Made by a program: the position numbers and the translations under genes
In this document: positions 9,086 to 17,137 of the stretch, piece after piece
Position numbering within the stretch: position 1 is the stretch's first letter
Layout of the letters: each line of letters begins with the position of its first letter
The notes under the pieces: model-generated
What the model was told of the DNA's origin: nothing
Database searches by the model: none
Seen by the model: only the letters and a program-made list of their open reading frames with translations
NCBI RefSeq assembly: GCF_024505145.1
Contig: NZ_JANIAA010000013.1
Location: 62,001-126,000 of the forward strand
Source of the DNA: Streptomyces rugosispiralis
GTDB taxonomy: Bacteria; Actinomycetota; Actinomycetes; Streptomycetales; Streptomycetaceae
Reading direction: 5' to 3'
Length of the DNA: 64,000 nucleotides

Positions 9086-10351
9086 GTGGCAGCGCCACTG
9101 CCCAACACCCAGCAGGCGATGCGCCGGCGCAATCTCTCCCTCGTGCTGCACGCCGTGGCCGCCCACGGCCCGCTGTCCCGTGCCGCGGTGGCGGCGCGGG
9201 TGGGGCTCACCCGGGCCGCCGTCTCCACCCTCGTCGACGAGTTGATCCGGGACGGGCTGCTGGTCGAGCTGGGCCCCTCCCGGCCCGGTACGGTCGGCCG
9301 CCCCGGCAGCGCCCTGCAGCTCAACGAGCGCGGTCCGGCCGGTCTTGGCGCGGAGATCGGGGTGGACCACCTCGCGGTGTGCGTGATGGACCTCGCCGGG
9401 CGGATACGGGCCCGTACGGAGCTCGCCTCGGCGAACCGCGACCGCTCACCGGCCCCGGTGCTGACCCAGCTCGCCGGTCTGGTCCGGCAGGTAGCGGCGG
9501 AGGCCGAGCTGGGCGGGCTGCGGCCGGTGGGGCTCGCGGTGGCGGTGCCCGGTCTGGTGGCGCGGGACTCGTCGCTGGTCGTCCGCGCCCCCAATCTGGG
9601 CTGGGCGGGGGTGGACATCGGCCCCGAGCTGCGCGCGGCGCTGCCCGGTCTGCCGGTGACCGTGGACAACGAGGCGAATCTGGGCGCGCTCGCCGAGCTG
9701 TGGCGGGGCGGCCACGACCCGGCGCCCCGGGACTTCGTCCATGTCTCGGCCGAGATCGGCATCGGCGCCGCGGTCGTGCTCGACGGGCAACTGCTGCGCG
9801 GCACCCACGGTTTCGCGGGCGAGCTGGGCCATGTGCCGGTGCGCCCCGAGGGGCCCGAGTGCGCCTGCGGCGGGCGTGGCTGTCTGGAGCAGTACGCGGG
9901 CGAGGAGGCGGTGCTGCGGGCGAGCGGCCTGTCCCCCGAGGAGGCCGCGGCCCAGCACCCGGGCCCCGGCGGCCGTATCGCCGTGCTGGCGGTGCGGGCG
10001 GCCGGCGGCGACCAGCGGGCACGGCGTGCGCTGCGCGGCGCGGGCGCGGCGCTCGGGATCGCCCTCGCGGGTGCGGTGAACCTCCTGGACCCGGAGAAGG
10101 TGGTGCTGGGCGGCGCGCTGACGCCGCTGGCGCCCTGGCTGCTGCCCGCCCTGGAGCGGGAGTTGGGCCGGCGGCTCACCGACCCGGCCCGGCCGGGCAG
10201 CGGGGCGGTGACCGTCTCCCGGCTCGGCCCGGACGGTCCGCTGCTGGGCGGGGCCAGCTCGGTGGTGCAGGCGGTGCTCGACGATCCGGCGGGGTTCCGG
10301 GACCCCGCCGGGGCCGGTGAGCCGGCCGGGATCAGAGGAAGCGATGCATGA
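9086..10351 (+). CDS. ROK-family transcriptional regulator, XylR-type
   Basis: This 421-residue protein has an N-terminal winged helix-turn-helix (about residues 18-75, with LSRAAVAARVGLTRAAVSTL) joined to a ROK sugar-sensing domain. The ROK zinc site CACGGRGCLEQY is near residue 258. I chose the GTG at 9086 because an AGGAG lies 10 bases upstream; an in-frame ATG at 9053 and an ATG at 8999 are alternatives without a clear site. Directly downstream of xylB, it is most likely the xylose-responsive repressor of xylA and xylB. Its 3' end overlaps the convergent GNAT gene by 20 bases. Confidence 0.9.
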   Translation: MAAPLPNTQQAMRRRNLSLVLHAVAAHGPLSRAAVAARVGLTRAAVSTLVDELIRDGLLVELGPSRPGTVGRPGSALQLNERGPAGLGAEIGVDHLAVCVMDLAGRIRARTELASANRDRSPAPVLTQLAGLVRQVAAEAELGGLRPVGLAVAVPGLVARDSSLVVRAPNLGWAGVDIGPELRAALPGLPVTVDNEANLGALAELWRGGHDPAPRDFVHVSAEIGIGAAVVLDGQLLRGTHGFAGELGHVPVRPEGPECACGGRGCLEQYAGEEAVLRASGLSPEEAAAQHPGPGGRIAVLAVRAAGGDQRARRALRGAGAALGIALAGAVNLLDPEKVVLGGALTPLAPWLLPALERELGRRLTDPARPGSGAVTVSRLGPDGPLLGGASSVVQAVLDDPAGFRDPAGAGEPAGIRGSDA

Positions 10352-10820
10352 TGTGCAGCCCCACATAGCCGTTGGCGGGGTGGGCGAACGCCTTGGGGAC
10401 GGTGCCGATGACCTCGAAGCCGAGTGAGCGCCACAGGGCCACCGCCCGGGTGTTGCTCTCCACCACGGCGTTGAACTGCATCGCCTTGTAGCCCTCGGCT
10501 CGGGCCCAGTCCAGGACATGCTCACCCAGGGCGCGGCCCACACCGCGCCCGCCGTGCTCGGGGGCCACCATGAAACTGGCCCCCGCGATATGCGCGGCGG
10601 GCCCCATGTGGTTGGGGTTCATCTTGGCCGAGCCGAGGACCGTGCCGTCGGGGTCGGTGGCGACGACGGTACGGCTCGGGGGCTCCAGCATCCAGATCTC
10701 GCGGGCCCGGCCCTCGTCCAGGTCGCGGGGGTAGGTGTAGGTCTCGCCCGCGGCGACGATGCGGCGCAGGAAGGCCCAGATGGCGGGCCAGTCCTCGGCG
10801 GTGGCGGTCCTGATGAGCAT
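10332..10820 (-). CDS. GNAT-family N-acetyltransferase
   Basis: A 162-residue acetyl-CoA-dependent acetyltransferase of unknown substrate. Acetyl-CoA binding motif A is visible in FMVAPEHGGRGVGRALGEHV, followed by the C-terminal ESNTRAVALWRSLGFEVIGT element typical of the fold. The family normally begins at MLIRTATAEDW, so I place the start at 10820; an ATG four codons earlier (10832) is possible. No strong ribosome-binding site is visible for either. It is convergent with the ROK gene and lies 70 bases downstream of the PLC/GDPD-like gene on the same strand. Confidence 0.9.
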   Translation of the reverse strand: MLIRTATAEDWPAIWAFLRRIVAAGETYTYPRDLDEGRAREIWMLEPPSRTVVATDPDGTVLGSAKMNPNHMGPAAHIAGASFMVAPEHGGRGVGRALGEHVLDWARAEGYKAMQFNAVVESNTRAVALWRSLGFEVIGTVPKAFAHPANGYVGLHIMHRFL

Positions 10821-10890
10821 GAGGGCCAGCATGGCCGTGCGGGCGGCGGCACGCGAATGGTTTTCTCCCCGGCCGCCGCCCCACGAGGCG

Positions 10891-11808
10891 TCAGCGGGCC
10901 GCGCGCAGGAACGCCTCCAGGCCCGCCAGGTCGTCGGTGTTGAGGTAGTCCACGTCGGCGGCCAGGAGCGCATGCCACAGGGCGTCGCGCTCCGGTCCCG
11001 CCACGTCCGGGGTCGCCCAGAAGCGCACGGTCTGCCGGGCGTCGTGCGCGGAGGCGACGAGGCGGCGCAGGGTCTCGCGCTCCGCCGCCGGTATCGGACC
11101 GGCTCCCGTCCAGGTGAAGGTCTTGGTCCAGTCGGCGCTGATCAGCGGGATGAAGGAGGCGGGCACGCCCGAGCCGAGGTCCTCCAGCCGTCCGTCGTAG
11201 AAGGCGTGGCGCACCTTCTCGGCCTCCATGGGGGCCCGGGCGCCGCGGTCGCCGGAGATGACGGCGGTCACCGCGCCTCGGCGCACCCGGCCGTCGACCC
11301 CGCCGTAGGCGGCGCTGAACAGATGGCCGTAGCGGCTCAGCCGCTTGGCCAGCTCCAGGTAGGTGGGCTCCCCGGCGGTCTTGATGTCGATCAGCAGCTG
11401 CAGCGACAGGTCGTAACCGCGGTAGACCCGGCCGCCGTTGGCCTTCACCCGCCGGGCCAGCGGGTCGAGGTAGAGCGACTCCAGGGTGCGGGTGGGGTCG
11501 AGGTCCGTGGCGTCGTGCGCGACCAGCAGCTGGCCGTCGACCAGCCAGATGTCGGCCTCCACGCTGCCGAAGCCGTGGGAGAGCGCGTCGAGGAGCGGAC
11601 GCGGATGCTCGTAGTCGTTGTGGGCATGGGCTCTGGCCAGCGGCCGCTTGCCCTTGGAGCGGTCCCTCGAGCCGTCCTTCGAGTTGTCCGTCGCGACGGC
11701 GGTGTTGCCGAACGAGGCGGACGTGCCCGCGAACGCGGGCGCGGCCGCGCCGCCCGCCAGCACGGCTCCGAGGGTGACGACAAAGGCACGGCGTGTACGG
11801 CGGTCCAT
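10891..11808 (-). CDS. Exported PI-PLC/GDPD-like phosphodiesterase (Aim6-type)
   Basis: This 305-residue protein has an Arg-rich N-terminus (MDRRTRRAFVV) and a hydrophobic stretch ending at APAFA-GT near residue 28, suggesting Tat- or Sec-dependent export. The mature part has the TIM-barrel signature of the PI-PLC-like phosphodiesterase superfamily: HAHNDYEHPRPLLDAL, GSVEADIWLVDGQLLVAHD, LLIDIKT, ending with a W-x(n)-DYLNTDDL element. This matches the Aim6/PI-PLC-X-like group rather than a classical GDPD. The substrate is unknown, probably a glycerophosphodiester or phosphoinositide-like lipid. A GGAGG site lies 5 bases before the ATG at 11808. It is divergent from the first shell-protein gene across a 393-base gap. 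Confidence 0.85.
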   Translation of the reverse strand: MDRRTRRAFVVTLGAVLAGGAAAPAFAGTSASFGNTAVATDNSKDGSRDRSKGKRPLARAHAHNDYEHPRPLLDALSHGFGSVEADIWLVDGQLLVAHDATDLDPTRTLESLYLDPLARRVKANGGRVYRGYDLSLQLLIDIKTAGEPTYLELAKRLSRYGHLFSAAYGGVDGRVRRGAVTAVISGDRGARAPMEAEKVRHAFYDGRLEDLGSGVPASFIPLISADWTKTFTWTGAGPIPAAERETLRRLVASAHDARQTVRFWATPDVAGPERDALWHALLAADVDYLNTDDLAGLEAFLRAAR

Positions 11809-12201
11809 GGGGCCTCCCGGCTCTCGTCCCGGCGCGGTGCCGGATACGCAGGATCGACGCCAGTGAGTATCGGGCGGCCGTACCCCCGAAGGGCAGTACT
11901 GAGCGAAGAGTTCCACCGGTGGTCCCCGGCCATTTCCTCACCGTTACCGAGGTGCCGGGGCGGTTGCGGGGGCGCCTGTGGGCGGCGCGGGGCGGACGGG
12001 CGCGCCGGGTGCACGGACGGGTGCGCGGGGCCGTCGGCCCACGACGCATTCGGAATGCTTACCCCTCCGCGACCGCCGTCATAACCCTCACCCGGACACT
12101 CTTTTGAGTGAATGCAAACGTCCAAAGTCCGCTGATAGCTTGGCAGTTGCTCGAGCGGAATTTCCCCTCAAGGTCCGTACAGGGATGGGTGAGCATTCAC
12201 G
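11809..12201. other. Intergenic region between phosphodiesterase and shell genes
   Basis: No open reading frame here has convincing coding character. The right part (about 12060-12201) is more AT-rich and should hold the shell-gene promoter. A CACTC-TTTT-GAGTG inverted repeat lies at 12097-12110. I see no reliable -35/-10 pair. Confidence 0.5.
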
Positions 12202-13614
12202 ATGACGACGTCCGTTGAACCGGGTTCCGGTGCCGACATTTCGCAGCCGCAGTTGAGCCTCGGCACGGCGGCCGCACGGAATCTGGCGACGACGACCAAA
12301 TCCGTTCCGCAAATGCAGGGCCTCACCTCGCGGTGGCTGCTGCGCATGCTGCCGTGGGTGCAGGTTCCGGGTGGTTCCTACCGGGTGAACCGCCGGGCGT
12401 CCCATACGCTCGGGGACGGCCGGGTGGAGTTCACCACCACCGGATCACAGGCGCGGGTCATCCCGGTCGAGCTGCGCGAGCTGCCGCTGCTGCGGCGATT
12501 CGAGGACACCGCGGTGCTCGAGGCCCTTGCGGACCGCTTCGCCCAGCGGGAGTTCGCGCCCGGCGATGTGCTGGTGGAGGCCGGGCGCCCGGCCGATGAG
12601 CTCCTCCTCATCGCCCACGGCAAGGTCGACAAATTGACCGAGGGCGCGTTCGACGAGCCCTCGGTGGTCGGCTCGGCCGCCGGTGGCGACCACATCGGGG
12701 AGCCGGAGCTGACCGCCGCCGAGGCGGGCACCTGGGGCATCACCGTGAAGGCCGTGACGTCCTGCACGGTGCTGGCCCTGCCCCGGCAGGAGTTCGAGGA
12801 GCAGCTGGACCGCTCACCCGGGCTGCGGGCCCATGTGGAGTCGGTGCGCTCGGCACCGGAGACCGAGCGGAACGAGCACGGGGAAGCGGCCATCGCGCTG
12901 ACCTCCGGCCACTCGGGCGAGCCGGTCCTGCCGGGCACCTTCGCGGAGTACGAGCTGGCGCCCCGGGAGTACGAGCTGAGCGTGGCCCAGACCGTGCTGC
13001 GCGTCCACACCCGCGTCGCCGACCTCTACAACGAGCCCATGAACCAGGTCGAGCAGCAGCTCCGCCTCACCATCGAGGCCCTGCGCGAACGCCAGGAGCA
13101 CGAGCTCATCAACAACCCCGAGATCGGTCTGCTGCACAACGCCGACCTGTCCCAGCGCATCCACACCCGCAGCGGACCGCCCACCCCGGACGACCTCGAC
13201 GCGCTGCTGGCCACCGTCTGGAAGGACCCGGGGCTGATCCTGGCGCATCCGCGCGCCATCGCGGCGATCGGCCGGCAGTTCAACAGCCATGGCATCTCCC
13301 CGCAGCCCACGGAGGTGAACGGGCATGCGCTGCCGGCCTGGCGGGGCGTGCCCATCCTCCCGTGCAACAAGATTCCGGTCTCCCGGAGCGGGGTGAGCTC
13401 GATTCTCGTTCTGCGTACCGGGGAGGAGAACCAGGGGGTCATCGGACTGCACCGCACCGGAATTCCGGACGAATACCAGCCGAGCCTCTCGGTGCGATTC
13501 ATGGGAATCAGCGAGCAGGCCATCATCTCGTATCTCGTCAGCGCCTACTATTCCGCGGCCGTGCTCGTCCCGGACGCGCTCGGAATTCTGGAGAACGTGG
13601 AAGTCGGGCTCTGA
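12202..13614 (+). CDS. eshA: Family 2B encapsulin shell protein 1 (EshA-family, cNMP-binding)
   Basis: A 470-residue protein with the HK97-type phage capsid fold of Family 2 encapsulins: an N-terminal arm with LSLGTAAARNLATTTKSVPQ, then a cyclic-nucleotide-binding domain inserted at about residues 95-215 (FAPGDVLVEAGRPADELLLI and the following strands), then the conserved capsid core (YELSVAQTVLRVHTRVADLY, LNADLSQRIHTRSG-type segment, RFMGISEQAIISYL). Older annotations call such proteins Crp/Fnr regulators, but there is no helix-turn-helix. EshA of Streptomyces is the known relative and forms virus-like particles. ATGGGTGA, 9 bases before the start, is shared at identical spacing with the next gene. 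The two genes probably co-assemble. Confidence 0.92.
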   Translation: MTTSVEPGSGADISQPQLSLGTAAARNLATTTKSVPQMQGLTSRWLLRMLPWVQVPGGSYRVNRRASHTLGDGRVEFTTTGSQARVIPVELRELPLLRRFEDTAVLEALADRFAQREFAPGDVLVEAGRPADELLLIAHGKVDKLTEGAFDEPSVVGSAAGGDHIGEPELTAAEAGTWGITVKAVTSCTVLALPRQEFEEQLDRSPGLRAHVESVRSAPETERNEHGEAAIALTSGHSGEPVLPGTFAEYELAPREYELSVAQTVLRVHTRVADLYNEPMNQVEQQLRLTIEALRERQEHELINNPEIGLLHNADLSQRIHTRSGPPTPDDLDALLATVWKDPGLILAHPRAIAAIGRQFNSHGISPQPTEVNGHALPAWRGVPILPCNKIPVSRSGVSSILVLRTGEENQGVIGLHRTGIPDEYQPSLSVRFMGISEQAIISYLVSAYYSAAVLVPDALGILENVEVGL

Positions 13615-13711
13615 ATCCGCCCGTCGGCGACGGACTCTGACGTCCGCCCGGCCGGGCCTGTGGCCTCCGCATACCTTCCCGAAGATCTACCGAAATGGGT
13701 GATGAGCACTT

Positions 13712-15100
13712 ATGACCACCTCCGTGGAGTCCGGTGAGCAGCCGCTGAGTCTGGGCACGGCCGCCGCACGGAACCTGGCGACCACCACCAAGTCCGTTCC
13801 GCAGATGCAGGCCATCTCCTCCCGGTGGCTGCTGCGCGTCCTCCCCTGGGTCCAGGTGTCGGCCGGTACGTATCGGGTGAACCGCCGGCTGACCTACACG
13901 GTCGGGGACGGGCGGGTGGAGTTCATCACCACCGGATCACAGGTGCGGGTCATCCCGCCGGAGCTGGGCGAGCTGCCGACGCTGCGCGGCTTCGGGGTCA
14001 CCTCCGTGCTGGAGTCGCTGGCCGACGGCTGTGTCCAGCGCGAGTACGCGCCGGGGGATGTGCTGGTGGAGGAGGGCCGACCGGCCGACCAGGTGTTCCT
14101 GATCGCCCATGGCAAGGTCCGCCAGATCGCCCCCGGCGCGTATGACGAGGGCAGCACGCTGGCGGTGCTGGCCGACGGGGAGTACTTCGGCGACTCGGTC
14201 CTGACCGGTCCGGAGCACACCTGGGAGTTCACCGCCCGGGCCGTCACCCGGACCACGGTGCTCACCCTCCCCCGCCGCGTCGTCGAGGAGGCCGCCGACC
14301 GTTCCGCGTCGCTGCGCGACCATCTCGAGGGGCTCGCCGAGCGGACCGCGCCCGCTCAGAACCGGCGCGGTGAGGCCGATATCGCCATCGCGTCCGGCCA
14401 CTCGGGCGAACCGGCGCTGCCGGGCACGTTCGTGGACTACGAGCTGGCGCCCCGGGAGTACGAGCTGAGCGTGGCCCAGACCGTGCTGCGCGTCCACACC
14501 CGCGTCGCCGACCTCTACAACGAGCCCATGAACCAGGTCGAGCAGCAGCTCCGCCTCACCATCGAGGCCCTGCGCGAACGCCAGGAGCACGAGCTCGTCA
14601 ACAACAAGGAATTCGGTCTGCTGCACAACGCCGACCTGTCCCAGCGCATCCACACCCGCAGCGGACCGCCCACCCCCGACGACCTCGACGAACTGCTGGC
14701 CCGGCGCCGCAAGACCCAGTATCTGCTGGCGCATCCGCGCACCATCGCCGCCTTCGGGCGGGAGTGCAGCAGCCGTGGTCTCTATCCGCAGGGCATCGAG
14801 GTGGCCGGGGTCGCGGTGCGGGCGTGGCGCGGGGTTCCGCTGCTGCCCTGCAACAAGCTCCCGATCAGTGAGTCCGGCACCAGCTCGATCCTGGCGATGC
14901 GCACCGGGGAGGAGAGCCAGGGGGTCATCGGTCTGCATCAGACCGGTATCCCGGATGAGTACGAGCCCAGTCTGAACGTCCGGTTCATGGGCATCAGCGA
15001 GCAGGCCGTGACGTCCTATCTGGTCTCCGCCTACTACTCGGCGGCGATTCTGGTGCCCGATGCGGTCGGCGTGCTGGAAGACGTCGAGATCGGCCGCTGA
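13712..15100 (+). CDS. eshA: Family 2B encapsulin shell protein 2 (EshA-family paralogue)
   Basis: A 462-residue paralogue of the upstream gene with the same architecture: N-terminal arm, inserted cyclic-nucleotide-binding domain (about residues 90-210, FLIAHGKVRQIAPG, DGEYFGDSVL) and HK97 capsid core. The two proteins differ most in the nucleotide-binding insert, while a 159-base stretch of the core is identical in DNA (14438-14596 against 12949-13107). The gap of 97 bases and the matching leader motif imply co-expression. Two-component Family 2B shells usually flank or precede a cargo gene such as a terpene cyclase or polyprenyl transferase; none is present within 10 kb on either side. Confidence 0.92.
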   Translation: MTTSVESGEQPLSLGTAAARNLATTTKSVPQMQAISSRWLLRVLPWVQVSAGTYRVNRRLTYTVGDGRVEFITTGSQVRVIPPELGELPTLRGFGVTSVLESLADGCVQREYAPGDVLVEEGRPADQVFLIAHGKVRQIAPGAYDEGSTLAVLADGEYFGDSVLTGPEHTWEFTARAVTRTTVLTLPRRVVEEAADRSASLRDHLEGLAERTAPAQNRRGEADIAIASGHSGEPALPGTFVDYELAPREYELSVAQTVLRVHTRVADLYNEPMNQVEQQLRLTIEALRERQEHELVNNKEFGLLHNADLSQRIHTRSGPPTPDDLDELLARRRKTQYLLAHPRTIAAFGRECSSRGLYPQGIEVAGVAVRAWRGVPLLPCNKLPISESGTSSILAMRTGEESQGVIGLHQTGIPDEYEPSLNVRFMGISEQAVTSYLVSAYYSAAILVPDAVGVLEDVEIGR

Positions 15101-15136
15101 GCCCGGCCGTCGGAGACCGGTCGCCGCGGGCGTGGA

Positions 15137-15331
15137 TCAGGGACGGACGCTGCTGACCACGTCCGCGGTGGCTGCCAGCCCCTCGGAGATGGTGGGGGCC
15201 ACGCTGCTGCTCGCCAGGTAGAAGCCCAGCGTCACACAGACCAGCGCATGCGAGATGCGCAGTCCGCCGCTGCGGAGAAACACCACGGTGAGGATCAGAA
15301 GCAGCAGGACCACGGAGATGGAAATGGCCAT
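15137..15331 (-). CDS. Small two-pass membrane protein, unknown function
   Basis: This 64-residue protein starts at an ATG preceded by AGGAGG. It has two hydrophobic segments (residues 1-20, ISVVLLLLILTVVFL, and about 27-46, HALVCVTLGFYLASSSVA) joined by an RSGGLR turn, then a short tail. Convergent with the second shell gene, 36 bases away. I do not recognise the family. Its position beside an encapsulin locus may be coincidence. Confidence 0.75.
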   Translation of the reverse strand: MAISISVVLLLLILTVVFLRSGGLRISHALVCVTLGFYLASSSVAPTISEGLAATADVVSSVRP

Positions 15332-15495
15332 GGGGAGCCTCCTCGGCCGCTACGGAGCATCGGAATCCGGCCGTCAGTGTGGCCCAGAATCGCCCCTGGA
15401 CCGCCGTCACCTGGTGCTCCATACGGGTGCCGATCTGCTGTTCGGTTACTCCTTGGCGGCCGTCACTCCGTGACGGGCAAGCGCGGCGAGCCCGT

Positions 15496-17013
15496 TCAGG
15501 CGTCGGTGCGGATCAGTTCGGCGGCCATCTCGCCGATCATGACGCAGGCCGCGTTGGTGTTGGCCGAGACGATCGACGGCATGATCGATCCATCGGCGAT
15601 CCGCAGCCCCTCGACGCCGCGGACACGCAGCCGGGGGTCCACCACCGATTGCCCGTCCCCGCCCATCCGGCAGGTGCCGACGTGGTGGAAGTACGTGCCG
15701 GTGTTCTCGCGGACGAAGTCGGCCAGGCCGTCCCGGCCGCTCACCCCGGGGCCGGGCAGCAGTTCACGCGGCTGCCATGCCTCGAACGCGTCGGTGGCGG
15801 CCAGCGACCGGGCCAGTTCGACCCCTTGGACCAGGGTGGCGAGGTCCCTTTCGTCGCTGAGATAGCCGGGGTCGATCAGCGGCCGGTCCTCGGGGTCCGC
15901 GCCGGAGAGCCGGACCGTGCCCCGGCTGTGGGGCTGCATCGCGGCGACCGTCAGGGTGAAGCTGTTCGGCGGGAACGGCAGCAGCCTGGGGTGGAACGGG
16001 ATGTGAAAGAGGAACACCTCGAGGTCGGGGCGGGGCAGCGCGGGGTCGGTCCGGGTGAACAGGGCCGCCTCGGCGGTGGTCAGCGGGGGCGGCGGCAGCG
16101 GGGTGCCCGCCTCGTGGACCAGCCCGACCAGGGGGTGGTCCTGAAGATTGGCCCCCACCTCGGGGGCGTCCACCAGCACCGGGACGCCCACTTCACGGAG
16201 ATGGCCGGCCTGACCGATTCCGGAGAGCATCAGCAGCTTGGGCGAGTCCACCGAACCCGCGCACACGATGACCTCACGCGCCGCGCGCACCCGACGTGCC
16301 ACACCGCCGGAGCCCGCGTATTCGACGCCGACGCAGCGGGTGCCCTCGAAGAGCAGCCGGTGTGCGTGGGCCTCGGTGCGCACGGTGAGATTGGGGCGGT
16401 CCATCGCCGGATCGAGATAGGCGACCGCCGTGCTCTGGCGGCGCCCCTCGTGGATGGTCCACTCATGCCGCCCGGCGCCGTCGCTCTCCGCGCCGTTGAA
16501 GTCGTCGTTGTGGGGATGGCCGAGTTCCTTGGCGGCGTCGAGGAAGGCGGTGCTCAGCGGGTTGGGCGCGTCCGCCCGGCTGAGCCGCAGCGGGCCGCCG
16601 GTGCCCCGGAAGCGCGGGTCACGGCCCTCGGTGTGCTCGAGGGCGCGGAAGGTCTCCAGCACCGAGGCGGCGTCCCAGCCGGTGCAGCCGTCGGCGGCCC
16701 AGGCGTCGAAGGTGCCGAGGTGGCCGCGGACGTAGGTCATCACATTGATGCTGCTGGAGCCGCCGAGCACCTTGCCGCGCGCGGCGGTCTGCGGGTGCCC
16801 GGCCAGGCCCGGCTGCGGGACGGTGGTGTAGCCCCAGTCGTGCTCACCGCCGATGAGGGTGAACCACGCGGTGGGGTCGTGGATCTGCGCGGCCGCGTCG
16901 TCCTTCCCGGCCTCCAGCAGCAGCACCCGTATGTCCGGGGCCTCCGTCAGCCGGGCCGCCACCACGGCGCCCGCCGAGCCCGCCCCCACCACGATGTAGT
17001 CGAAGTCGCTCAT
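15496..17013 (-). CDS. GMC-family FAD oxidoreductase (choline/alcohol dehydrogenase-like)
   Basis: A 505-residue flavoprotein of the glucose-methanol-choline family that oxidises an alcohol to an aldehyde. FAD-binding GAGSAG is near residue 9, the GMC signature GKVLGGSSSINVM near 75, and the C-terminal catalytic His lies in HHVGTCRMG, with NTNAACVMIGE in the place of the second active-site His/Asn. The start follows GGGG; an ATG directly before (17016) is equally possible. No signal peptide. No betaine aldehyde dehydrogenase is adjacent, so the substrate cannot be given. Same strand as the acyl-CoA dehydrogenase operon 124 bases downstream. Confidence 0.93.
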   Translation of the reverse strand: MSDFDYIVVGAGSAGAVVAARLTEAPDIRVLLLEAGKDDAAAQIHDPTAWFTLIGGEHDWGYTTVPQPGLAGHPQTAARGKVLGGSSSINVMTYVRGHLGTFDAWAADGCTGWDAASVLETFRALEHTEGRDPRFRGTGGPLRLSRADAPNPLSTAFLDAAKELGHPHNDDFNGAESDGAGRHEWTIHEGRRQSTAVAYLDPAMDRPNLTVRTEAHAHRLLFEGTRCVGVEYAGSGGVARRVRAAREVIVCAGSVDSPKLLMLSGIGQAGHLREVGVPVLVDAPEVGANLQDHPLVGLVHEAGTPLPPPPLTTAEAALFTRTDPALPRPDLEVFLFHIPFHPRLLPFPPNSFTLTVAAMQPHSRGTVRLSGADPEDRPLIDPGYLSDERDLATLVQGVELARSLAATDAFEAWQPRELLPGPGVSGRDGLADFVRENTGTYFHHVGTCRMGGDGQSVVDPRLRVRGVEGLRIADGSIMPSIVSANTNAACVMIGEMAAELIRTDA

Positions 17014-17137
17014 CATGTGCCCCCGTTCCGGACTCACCCGACGTGCCGCACAGCTGTTCGGCACTCTAGTGGCGTGATCGCGGAGCGGGGGCGGGTTCGC
17101 CGGATCCGGCAGGTCAGCCGGTGGGGCCGCCGTCCGG

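Noticed and set aside
12202..15100. Reading the two genes as Crp/Fnr transcription regulators
   Set aside because: They have a cyclic-nucleotide domain but no helix-turn-helix, and the flanking sequence matches the capsid-fold shell family.
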